This document shows positions 23,701 through 34,100 of a stretch of DNA of 64,000 bases, piece after piece (position 1 is the stretch's first letter; each line of letters starts with the position of its first letter). The notes beneath the pieces were generated by a model that did no database searches, was not told where the DNA came from, and was given only the letters and a program-made list of their open reading frames with translations. Origin of the DNA: Xiphophorus maculatus (Eukaryota > Chordata > Actinopteri > Cyprinodontiformes > Poeciliidae); the NCBI RefSeq assembly GCF_002775205.1, contig NC_036465.1, positions 1,066,638 through 1,130,637 of the forward strand. Direction: 5' to 3'. Both the position numbers and the translations under genes were made by a program.

Positions 23701-25115
23701 TAGAAAATGTGTTTCTGCAGTTCCGCTGTGTGACCAGCAGATGTTGCTGTCCGCTCAGACTTTACTGAATCATTTAGGCTTCTTAGTAAAAGTTTAGGGA
23801 CAAAATAATACCATAAAAACCCAAACTTTGATTTGCTGTGGATTTTCTCCAGTGTATAAAGATAAAATGATGCATATATATTTAAGATCTTTGGTAGAGA
23901 GAACTACGCTGTCTGTAGAAAAACCAAGCCTCATTCAGGATTTCTCAAACTGTGGTTCGCGGACCACTGGTGGTCCGCATGGAAACGACTGTTTATTTGC
24001 TACAGTTAGCTTACCAAAGGATTGCATTTAAAAACAATAATGAATAAGAGGTTGAAGACCAGCTAACTCACAAGAAAAGCTGAAGTTACGGTGGAAAGAA
24101 AACAGCCAGGATTACTGATGATCGGAGGAATTCATGTCTGCAGGAATATGTTTCAGTTTCAGGGGAAACACTGAAATCTGATTAGTTTACAACGCTATTG
24201 TGATACACAGCATTTTAAAAAACTGGATGATAAAGTCTTCAGTCTGGTGCTTTGGTCTCTACTAAACCTTTTTTGAAAAATAATCTTGTTTATAGACACT
24301 AAAAAATTCATTATATTTGTTGTTTTGTTTATTTATTTTGAATATTTAAAATGTCTCCCAGCTACAGTGTTAAATGATAACATTTAAAGTTTATTGTTCT
24401 TTGAGAATGTGTTTTTGCATTATTATGGAATTACTATTGTAAAACTTAAACATGGTCTAAAAGCAACAATATTATTGTTTATAAATTGTTTATCGTCCAA
24501 CCTGTTATTATGACAGCCATTTTCATTAGGATAAACAAAGAAGACAACAATAATAAGTGTGTTAAGAGACGAATATTTTTATTTAAAGTTGTATATATTA
24601 AGATGTTGTGTTATTGTGGAGGTCTGTGTGTCTTTGTTAAATGGCTGGAAAAGTTTGAAAACACTGTTAAAGATGGATATGTGAACCATTTTAACTGATT
24701 CCCCCTAAAATAGTCTGGAAAAGTGTTTTAAGATTCATTGATCTGCTTCACCATGATGCATCCACCACCATGTTTCACACTAGGTAACTGTTCTGAGGTC
24801 CGAAAACTTCAATTTAACTCATCTAAACTTGTGATTTGACTCTGTGACCAAACTGCCTAATTGTCTTCATCTTAATCCAGCCAGAATTACAGTATGTACA
24901 TCAACTGCTGACATCAATCATTAAAAGCCTGAAAGGGGATGCAAACTTTTGACCAGACTGGCAGGGTCATGAAAAGCAAAGTGTAAGTACTGGAGGTGTT
25001 TTCTACCTTTCTGATAGCAGACACTGCAGATGACATGGCCGCAGGACGTCACTGCCAGTTTGCGCTCAGGACTTGGGCAAAGAAAGCAGGAATTGCAGCA
25101 GACCCAGTAGGACAT
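17717..25115 (-). CDS. rnf212: rnf212, RING-type SUMO E3 ligase-like crossover factor
   Basis: Zip3/RNF212-family protein that acts on meiotic chromosomes to stabilise recombination intermediates destined for crossovers. Eleven coding exons (listed 5' to 3'): 25115-25007, 22699-22638, 22560-22486, 22374-22318, 22136-22078, 22004-21945, 20919-20861, 19824-19772, 18456-18402, 18137-18068, 17837-17717. They sum to 780 nt, 259 residues plus TAA, with every phase matching. The N-terminal RING has C7, C10, C25, H27, C30, C33, C42 and C45, and is split by intron 1 after QKG. A helical/coiled region follows (residues about 58-123, e.g. RHQKRLLNYYKQK and YIAKLEKSLQHH). The tail is rich in Ser and Pro, contains RLSVMKALPEGRPG (similar in spacing to human RISMISPPQDGRMG) and ends LGFPPP. 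All donors are GT; that of exon 3 (gtttgc) is weak. A probable 5'UTR splice acceptor lies 8 nt upstream of the ATG. The last three exons are less certain than the first six. Confidence 0.93.
18539..19379 (-). mobile_element. hAT-like non-autonomous element, copy A
   Basis: Starts cagggctgtccaaac and ends with the inverted gtttggacacccc. Internally it shares aaacaaagtgacacaaatcc and gctgcaacaaaatcaac with copies B-E. It lies in rnf212 between exons 8 and 9. Confidence 0.75.
22790..23487 (+). mobile_element. hAT-like non-autonomous element, copy B (left-truncated)
   Basis: The right end is ctttggacacccctg; the left terminal repeat is missing. It is in rnf212 intron 1, starting about 90 bp upstream of the exon 2 acceptor. 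Confidence 0.7.
24215..24500. mobile_element. dispersed AT-rich repeat (family F)
   Basis: Same shared words as the 4370-4710 copy; in rnf212 intron 1. Confidence 0.55.
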
Positions 25116-26190
25116 TTGAAGACCTGATATTGAATAAAATTAATGAAAAATCATTTTAGTTGTTATTGCTTTTATTTGTTGTCGCACTTATTGTTTCAGG
25201 CTACGTTAATGAGAGCGGAACATTTAAAAATAATCAGCTAATGTTCAGATTGTTTCTAGGTGAAGCTAAATGCTAAGTTAGCATAACGCTGGCTAACATA
25301 ACAACATAATACAACAAAAATAGTTATCAGTAAATATATTTAAGACTAGTTACCAGCCAGATGTTTATCAGTTTGTGAAATAAAAACCCTACTGGATCCT
25401 TCAGTTTAACTGTTCCATCCTTCCTGTTTTAACTTTCATTCAACAGGAAGTTCCTCGTCGTCTTCTTCTTCTTCTTCTGCTGCAGTGAAGCTAATTAGCA
25501 TCGTTAGCATAATTAGGAAGTCCGTTAGTAGCTAGCTCATTAAAACTGTTACCATTCTTATCGGAAAACGCTTTTATCCCCACCTTTGGGTGAGTAGCTA
25601 AGTAATATTAGATAAAATGTGTTCAATTAGCGTGTATTTTATATTTATCAGGTATTTCGCTGTTAAATGTTTTAAATTTGGTCTCGGTGTAAATTAGATG
25701 CATTAGCTCACCGTTAGCCGCAGCAGCGTGGATTCAACTAGAAGGCTATGTGGCTATTTAAAGGACTAATGCAGTTCTGTTCAGACGTTTGCATGCAACC
25801 AACACGAATCGAATGTGTATCGTTTATTTTTTACCATATTATTAGAAATTCTGGGCTTATAAGTTCTAATTATTTGTTTTTGAACAGTTCTTTTTCATAA
25901 CGGTCTGATCTGGTGATACACTGCAAGGCATTTGCAGAACGAGTTTGAATTACTACTGGCATTTCACTTCATCAGCGATTCCTGGTGAGGTAAGCAAACC
26001 TCGCTGGCAAGCATGGTAGTGGCTGCATTATGCTGTGTGTTTCTTTTCCTACAAGTGATCCTGGTGCTTTGGACAAAGTGTGTTTAATACTAAAGTCGGA
26101 GGACAACTTCTTAATTCACTAACCTTTACTCATATCAAGTATGAGATGGTGAAATTAAGAAAGGAACCTTTTTTAATCGCAGCAACGCTA
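25116..26190. other. rnf212 5' flank
   Basis: Probable location of the rnf212 5'UTR exon(s) and promoter. A GAA/CTT microsatellite lies at 25460-25480 and an ETS-type caggaagt at 25445. The exact start could not be fixed. Confidence 0.35.
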
Positions 26191-26192
26191 AA

Positions 26193-26999
26193 CTAGGGGT
26201 GTCCAAAGTGCGGCCCAGGGGCCATTTGTGGCACCCAACTTCAGTTAGAAATGATTCAAATTTGGCCTGTAGATGCAGACGAAGACTTTTAATTTGTAAT
26301 GAAGGTAAAAATTGTTACCAACATAACTTTCTTACACAGAAGAATTCTGTTTAACAGAAAGTATTCATGTTTTTACAACCAAGTTTATCCAGAGACTTTT
26401 AGTGAAAAACCAATGTTGCTGCAGCAAAATCAGCTTTTATCCTTTCTGAAACTTGGCTAAATATAACAAATGCTTGGAAACAAAGTGACACAAATCCTGT
26501 TTTTATCACTGAAAATGAATTTATTTAGTTGAGCCCAAAAGAAACTGAAAACTAGATGGTTTTCTTCTAATACAGCAAACATGCAGAATCTGCTACAGTA
26601 TTAGGGCCAGTGGAGAAAAAAAAGTAGTAAACTTCTGCCTAAAAATCTCAGAAACTTTGCAGAAAAAAATAAAAATTTTAGATCAATAGCAGAAATCTGT
26701 TTACTATTCTTTTTGGTAATTTCTGAATTTCAAATGTCCAGATATTTCTTTTGAAAATGTCAAAGTTTTCTGGAAAATTTCTGAGATTAATCACAAAATT
26801 TCAGAGTTTTTATCAGAAATTTACTCTTTTTTTCTATCTGCAAAGGCCCTAATAAACTGTTGTAAAACTCCCTTTAATTTTGGGATCTGTGATAAACATC
26901 AGGATACTTCATTTACTCAATTGTCTGTTGATTTTTTATCCTGCGGTTACTTTTGAGTTTACAGTTTTGGCCCAAATGGCAAAAAGTTTATACACCTGT
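26193..26999 (-). mobile_element. hAT-like non-autonomous element, copy C
   Basis: Starts ctaggggtgtccaaagtgcg and ends aagtttatacacctg. It lies between rnf212 and tmed11, ending about 200 bp past the tmed11 stop. Confidence 0.75.
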
Positions 27000-27076
27000 G
27001 TATTTTATATTCAAAAGTCCTGTGAAATGAAGCATTTTAAAAAAAAGAGAGAAACATTTAATTTGTTAAACCTTCC

Positions 27077-27101
27077 TTTATTTTTCAGGCTTTCTTTTAT
27101 T
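27077..27101 (-). terminator. two candidate polyadenylation signals of tmed11
   Basis: AATAAA on the - strand at 27096-27101 and 27077-27082, 100-125 bp past the stop and just before the hAT-like copy that ends near 26999. Confidence 0.5.
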
Positions 27102-27201
27102 ATCCGTGCAGAGTTGTGAATCAGGTCAGATATCATGTTTAATTATTGTTTCCCAGTCCTGACACGATGTTTGTGGCGTACAGATCGGGGAGACGGCGAC
27201 A

Positions 27202-29963
27202 TCAGACCAGTTTCTTGGCGATGAAAAAGTCTTGGAGTCGTTTGATCTGCCAGAAACCAACAGAGAGCAGGATGCCGGTTTGGATCACCGCCCACCACAA
27301 CACCTTGCTGTTGGTTTCCTCACTGATCTGACGGAAAATCTCCTCTTTTTCCTGAATCAAGACAAAGACCCAGACATCCAGATCAGTTTAGGTGTTTCCT
27401 TGTCATTCCTGGTGAATGTGAGGTAGATGTACCCGGTTGTACTCCTGCTGCCTGGTGATGTACGTCATCTGGCTGGTCAGGTGTTGCAGATTGCTCTCCA
27501 GAATCTGCAGGTTGTCTTTGGTCCGGTCCATGTTGGGATCTACCCAGTGCTCTCCCATCTGAACGTCTAAATGCAGCTTCTGTGGAACAAAGTGGTGAAA
27601 ACCCCCAGAGTGCATTGCTCTTCTGTTCGGTTTGTGATTATTGTCTGTGTTTCTCCGCAGGTCTCACCAGCCTTTCTCCAGCGAACACAGAGAACCTGGT
27701 GGAGTTGGTTTGGAAGCACAGGTGGTGCTGGCCGGAGGCGTGAGCTGTGAAGGTGAATTTACCAAATACTCCGTAGCGTTTGGACAACTGAACCTGAAGG
27801 GGGAAGAAAATAAACGTAAATCAGGGGTGTCCAAACTTTTTGCCATGTGGGCCAAAATTGTAGATTCAAAAGTAATCACAGTCCAAAACACCCAGCCTGA
27901 AATCAAGCAAATAAGGAGTAATAATAATAATGAGATTAACTAAATTTAAACCAAAAACTCTGACATTTTGTGATTCATCTCATAAATTTTGTAAAAAGAT
28001 TTTCAACATTTCAAATTTAAAAATTTTGAAGGTTTTTTGTAGGATATTTCTGAGATCATTTTAAAAATGTCTGATTTTTTTTGCCAGAAATTTACTAAGT
28101 TTTTTTCTCCACTGGTCCTAATACGCTGTAGCAGATCCTGCATGTTTGCTGTATTAGTAGAAAAACATCTGGTTTTCAGTTTCTATTGGGCTCAACTGAC
28201 TACATTTATGTTCAGTGATAAAAACAGGATTTGTGTCACTTTGTTTCCAAACGTTTACTATATTTATCAAAGTTTCAGGAAGGATAAAAGCTGATTTTGT
28301 TGCAGCAACGTTGGTTTCTCAGTAAAAGTCTCTGAATTAACGTGGTTAAAACTTTGCTATAAAACCATGAATACTTTCTGCTGTTCTTTACATTTTCCTG
28401 TGCAAATAAATATGTTGGTAACAATTTTTGCCCTGATTATAAATTAAACGCTTCCATCTGCGTCTACGGGCCAAATTTGTAACATTTTTGATTTATAATT
28501 GGGGGGCCGCACAGAATCAGTCCAAGGGCCACAAATGGCCCCCGAGCCACACTTTGTACATCTGACTTAAATTACTTATTTATGCGTAGCTTTTCTTTGA
28601 AACACCTTGTGACTGGAACGTTTTCCCTGAAAATGTTCTCTGGTTGCTCAGAATCAGATCTAGCAGCTGTTATTTGTGTTTCAACACCAGTGAGGATTTC
28701 CTGCGTACTTCCTGGTTTGGGTCTCTGACGGTAACCGTGACGCCAAGGTGAGGCGAGTGGCTGAACGACGTGACGTCCCACGGCTCCAGGAAGAAGTTTC
28801 CTGCAGGTGGGAGACACACAGCAGCTCAGCTTCATCCGGTCGGAAACCCCAATAAAAACCTGCCTGGGTTTTAGATATTTAAATTCACTGCTTAGACTTT
28901 AAATACTGTATGTCTGGATAGAAGGATACATTTGTGCTGCAGATGTGAAAAAACAGAAATAAAACCAAAATGTATATTTTTATTTACAGAATTTAGAGAA
29001 ATTGGATTTATTTGATTAATTTTACTGTTTTAAGGGTGTTGAAAGTGGGGGCCGGGGCCATTCGCGCCCCCTGGACTGATTTTTTGGGGGGGACCAGAAA
29101 TGCCATATTAAACACAAAGTGATCATGTGGTTTCTTCCTGTCGTCATGGTAACTGGATCACTGACTTGTACTCTAAAGAACAACTTGGTGAACAAAACCT
29201 GCTTTTAATCGCTGTTTTAAAACTAATTTCCAACGTAAACGGACCTGGACTCTGTTTGTAATCCTGAGAAAACAATAAACAAAATGGATGCCTTACTTTT
29301 AACAAGGAAAACACACAAAACCATTTAAGGTAAAATCCTGTTCCTACAGAAAATCTGATGACTTTTATTTGATTAATTAAATCTGTTTGTTGTTGAGAAG
29401 AGAGAAAAAAATCACATTCTTGATCATTTTAGTTTCTAAAAGTATTTTTGTGGCCCAGACTTTGTTGTAAATTATATTAATTCTTCAGAATTATTGTAGA
29501 TGATGATGGTTGTTGGCAGTAAAGATCTGCTGTAGCAGTCTGTATTGCAGTGAATTTGAAGAAGCCTCTGACTGAAGATGCTTTGTTTTTCTAAAACGTT
29601 CAGGGTGGTTTTCTTGACTTTATGTAAAACATAAATCCTTATTTAGTTCCTCTCCTCTGATTTATGATTTCATTAAAAGCGAGTGATTTCACTCTGAATA
29701 ACTAAATATTGTTTCTCTATAGATGTCAGTGTGGGAAATGATTGTTAGGCTCATTTTTGGAGCAGAAACAGCTGAAAATCTTTTTTTAATCTCAGATTAA
29801 AGCGGTTTGGAGGATTTGGTGTGCGTGCCTCACCTGTCACCAAGGTGTCCTCAGGAATCTCCTCTATGATGCATTTTTGCTCCTTCTCTCCCAGAACGAA
29901 GTACATGGCAGTGGCCGGCGGCAGGCAGCCCAGGAGCAGGAGAATGACCCGATGGAAATCCAT
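27202..29963 (-). CDS. tmed11: tmed11, p24-family transmembrane cargo receptor
   Basis: p24 (EMP24/GP25L) protein cycling between ER and Golgi in COPI/COPII vesicles as a cargo adaptor. Five coding exons: 29963-29834, 28800-28709, 27793-27668, 27579-27433, 27351-27202. They total 645 nt, 214 residues plus TGA, and all phases agree. A signal peptide covers residues 1-19/20 (hydrophobic [10 protein letters not shown], then ATA before MYFVLGEKE). The GOLD domain has its expected cysteine pair at C31 ([13 protein letters not shown]) and C100 (HHLCFQTN). A coiled coil spans roughly 130-175, and one membrane helix lies around 184-203 ([18 protein letters not shown]). The cytoplasmic tail ends DFFIAKKLV, combining a diphenylalanine with a KKxx dilysine COPI signal. 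The name rests on the position between rnf212 and spon2, where human has the pseudogene TMED11P; by sequence alone another alpha-type p24 (tmed4/tmed9-like) would also fit. Confidence 0.93.
27822..28564 (+). mobile_element. hAT-like non-autonomous element, copy D
   Basis: 743 bp with terminal caggggtgtccaaact and inverted actttgtacatctg. Flanking 8-mers acgtaaat and acttaaat match at 7 of 8, the 8-bp duplication expected of hAT elements. It sits in the tmed11 intron, only 28 bp from the exon 3 acceptor. Confidence 0.82.
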
Positions 29964-30097
29964 CCTGAATTCTGCAGAGTTTCACCGTTCAGACTGAGGA
30001 ACGTCGTCAGTGTGGTGAGTTTACAGCCCAGAGGCGGTTTGAGCCTGAGAAACCTGCAGCTGCTGCGCACTGTGACCAGTCTTTATCGCTGCCTGTG

Positions 30098-30119
30098 ATT
30101 GGTTGATCTGAGAGCCAAT
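30098..30119 (-). promoter_or_regulatory. paired CCAAT boxes upstream of tmed11
   Basis: ATTGG at 30098-30102 and CCAAT at 30115-30119, in opposite orientations, 135-156 bp upstream of the tmed11 start codon. This is the spacing typical of NF-Y sites in housekeeping promoters. No TATA box was seen. The site assignment is inferred. Confidence 0.4.
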
Positions 30120-30990
30120 AGAAAAGCTGCAGCACACATTCAAATGTCTGAAGCTCATCATGGATCCTGGGGCTAAAACAAATTATTTAGCAGCACATAC
30201 ATTTTATGATGCACCACTCTGAGACTTCAATCTAGTTTTTCTCTGGACTCATTTATAGATTTATTTATAGATGAACATGTTTCCATGTACACACTTCTTA
30301 TTTTATTTATTCAGCCATTTATTTACATTTAATCATATTTAAATTATATTTAATTGCATATTAATTAGTAGTTTTCTCTTAGGGATCAATATTCTATTTT
30401 CTATTCAGACTGCAGAGTCAGAAATAATAACTGAGGTCATTTTACTGAATTTGACTCTAATTACATGAACTTTTCTGTTTCATGTCATCTTTATATCCAT
30501 TTGATTATTTACTTGTATTTTTTCCAAACGGAAGCAGTTAGCTTATAGTTCAGCAACAAATCAATCACAGTCAGAATGAATAACAATAAAAACTCATTTC
30601 ATTTTTTACTTTCCCACTTTATTAACTTTAGTAGCTGCATCTGTTACAATTTTTTACTGTGTCATATAAAACTGTTTTAGATTTGTCTCAGTAACGTAGA
30701 GGAATACAGTTTCTAACGTTCAGATTCGTTATGCTGTACAGAACAGGTTAAAATCCTGTCAATAAATATAAACAACAGAAACACAGAATGTCTGTAAAAC
30801 ATGGCAGCTCTGTCTGGGTTCATTTTGGGTCAAATCTTATTTAACAGGGTTTAAATTTTTGTCTTCCTGTCGGCCGGTTTGATCATGAAAACTGAAGCGG
30901 TGTCTACTGGCTTGTTTGCCAGAACTACACCCGTTTGGAGCTGAAACCGATCTTTAACCTGACACGGATCCGACCCGGTTGATCCACGAA
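30120..30990. other. tmed11-spon2 intergenic interval
   Basis: AT-rich with no recognised repeat or gene apart from the putative spon2 3'UTR at the right. Confidence 0.4.
30618..30623 (-). terminator. candidate polyadenylation signal of spon2
   Basis: AATAAA on the - strand, about 490 bp past the spon2 stop and 380 bp past the end of the possible readthrough frame. Assigned by position only. Confidence 0.3.
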
Positions 30991-31000
30991 CAGACTGGGA

Positions 31001-31114
31001 TTAAACCGCGGACCGTTTGTGGTTCTTGGAGCGTCTGCGCCCGGTCCTTCCTTTCCTGGTTTTCTTCTCCTTCCTCCTCCTCCTCTCCTTCCTCTCCCTC
31101 CTGTCCTTGCCTAG
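31001..31114 (-). other. possible stop-codon readthrough extension of spon2
   Basis: Directly after the spon2 TGA (31117-31115) the same frame stays open for 37 codons to a TAA at 31003-31001. The stop context is TTA-TGA-CTA-GGC, matching the UGA-CUAG motif known to give efficient readthrough in several vertebrate mRNAs. About half of the 37 codons are Lys or Arg, including runs RRRR, KEKK and GRRRSKNHKR, against few acidic residues. The - strand here is purine-rich, so a Lys/Arg/Glu bias could also arise from composition. Translation is not shown by the sequence. Confidence 0.45.
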
Positions 31115-34100
31115 TCATAAGCAGTTGTCCGGGAAGCACTTCCTCTCCTCGTCCAGCAGGGGGCAGGCCGCTCCGTTGTTGGCCGGGTGCATGATGACGT
31201 AGCGGGTGCGGTGCTGCACACCTGAGTCGCCACACTTCCCTTTGCACAAACCCCAGGGCGACCAGGGGGACACTTCGCAGTCCAGAGGGGTATCTGCAGA
31301 GGCAGAGGGGCAATAAACACATGAAACACCCCAAACATCGTCCCCACAACGCGTTCACTCAAAGAAAAGAACAATGTCTGAGAAAACATCAACCTTACAG
31401 CTGATATTGGAGTGAGAAAAAGCAAATGGAGCAACAAAATGTAGTTGCAGAATCAAACTGCCGGATGATAAACGATAATATTGTTGTTTTAACACAATTT
31501 TGAAGTAACGGCATAATAATTTAAGAACACATTCAGAAAAATGAATAAACTTTAACTTAAAGTAGAAGAATAATATCAGCCTTCATTGTCCTGCAAAGTG
31601 GAAACTCAGACGTTACAGATATATATGATAACAAATGTTACTGGACGATAAATTGGGCCAGAAATTATTACGATAAACGATAATATTGTTACTTTCAGAC
31701 AATTTTCAAATAAAAGTAAGAACACATCAGAGATCAATAAATGTAAATTATAATGAACATTTAACGCTAGACCTGGAAGATTTTAAATATACAAAATAAA
31801 CAAAACAACAATAACAAATAAAATAAATTACGAATCTCTGTAAACAAAATGATTCCTCAAAAATAATTTAGTTGTGACCAAAACACCAGACTGAAACTTT
31901 ATCATTCAGTTTTTGGTTGATAGAAAAAAACGCTAAATTACGTAAATTATTGAGTTTGTTTTAATTGATCGTGTGATTAATTGATTTATTGCTTGTTGCG
32001 ACAGGCCAATGCACCGATTGCAGTTTTCTGGCTGATTACCAATCTTTAAAAAGCCTGACCGTCTCCGATTTTGGATGATAACTGATTTCTTTATCTGAAA
32101 TGTTTCTAATTTTGGCTGGAAAGTTGCTGAGTTGGCAGCAGTGGGGTGAATGTCGTTAACTACAACCAGTAAAATGAATCATAAACTAAATCATCCTTCA
32201 AAACAAGGTTTGGTTGAGACCAAAGCACCAGACTGAAAACTTTGATCATCCCGTTTTTGGTAGGAAGAGAGAAACGATAAATGGAAATAATCCGTTTTAA
32301 TTTATGGTGCGTTGAAATGATATTACTGCGATAATCCCCGGCCTCTTATGACTGGCAGTGATCGAGCTGCTTGATTTCACCTTCATTCGTTGATGAAAGT
32401 GATGGAAAAACGTCTGTTTTCGTCATTTCTTCTGCCTGTAAACTGGAGGAAAGGCCTCACATAGAGCCTGCTTTTGGTTTTGTGCTCCGCTCTGCTGCCT
32501 GATGCGACCAGGTTTCCCGCTGATTCATATCGCAGTCGTGGGTTAGAGTGGAAAAGCAGAAGGCCTGGAGGCGGGCGGAAGCTGCTGAGTTTAACATTTC
32601 CTTCATGCAAAGCAGCAGGATGAGCTGATAAAATACTGCAGAGATGCAAACCGACGGGCTTTATGTCTCTGATAAAGCCGGTGCAGGTCAAAGGTCATGT
32701 TTTAGGAATGACGTTAGCAGAGATGCTACGGACGAGTGGCAGTGAAGGATAAACAGACGGATGGAGCCCTGGGAATCGGGGCAGGAAACCCCAACGACTT
32801 CTTGGACGCTGTGTTGTTTGTTGTTGTGTTGTCATGGGAACCGGCTTGTATTTAGTGATGCTGACTCAAACCTTCTGTGTCACAGTGAACTATAAAACCG
32901 GTTCAGGTCCATTTGGAGGTTCTGAGTTTGGTTTCAGATGTTTTTACTCTTTTTACCAACTTGTTCCTCTATAATTGACTCTTAATGGCCGCCATGTGTC
33001 AGCAGAGCAGATGGCGACTGGTCCGGTTCAACCTGTGCACCGTCATCTCTGCTGTAAATAATTAGTCCAGCCGTCGTTTTTATCCACCGGAGAGCAGATG
33101 TGGCCGCAATGCCCCCCTCTCTGCTGGATTCTCAGGTTTCTGCTGGCATGTGATTGGGTTTCAGAGCCTGAAATGTTTTCCAAATGCTTGCATGAGTCAG
33201 AACGGCCAGGAGCCGAGGCTGGGTTTGGGTTTTTACATTTTTGTTTATTTGGGTTTAAAATATTTCTATACTAATCCCTCAGGTTGCATGTTTTTCATAT
33301 TTGGCACTTGAAATTTAGGATGACGGACATTTGTCAAGATGGCCGCCCTTTAAAGCCTTTTTAAACCAATTATTTCCATAAAATGTTACAAATTTTCATG
33401 ACTTTGATTAACTTTTGGTCACATCACCTTCTTTTAACTTTGGTTATCCCATTTCTGCAACTTTACAGTAATAATATGTAGCAAAATCTTTGCAAGTCTC
33501 AGACCAGTCAGAGATAAGAGATAAAACCAGAGACAATTAGCATTAATGGCTACCATTAATGTTAGCATTAATGGTTAGCGTTAAGGTTAGCATTAATGGT
33601 TAGCATTAATGGTTAGAGTTAATGGTTAATGTTAATGTTAGCATTAATGGTTAGAGTTAATGTTAGCGTTAGCTTATGCTTTTTTATGTGTTTAGTGGTT
33701 TAGCTTTAGCTTTTGGTCATTTTTGATGTACTATGTTGTTTAGCATTAGCTTCCCCTATTTCTTTCATATTTAGCAGTTTAGTTTTAGCATCTGCTAATT
33801 TTTGAATTTAGTGGTTTAGCATTAGCTAAGATTCTTGTTTAGCAACATAGTGGATATATAAATAATATATTTATAATATAAATAATTGGTTTATATTTTT
33901 ACCATATGCAGAAATGGCTTCCACTACATTTTACCTAATAAATCTCCATAAATGTGTTTAAAGCATCAGAGGAATATTCGGTCTTACTGATCAGCTTGTC
34001 TTCGATCTCGTTCCCCGTTGGCAGCAGGTTGGACTGCGTGGGCTCCAGCGGCAGGCTGATGATTTGATTCGTTTTCTTGATTTTTGTCAGCGTGACCTTG

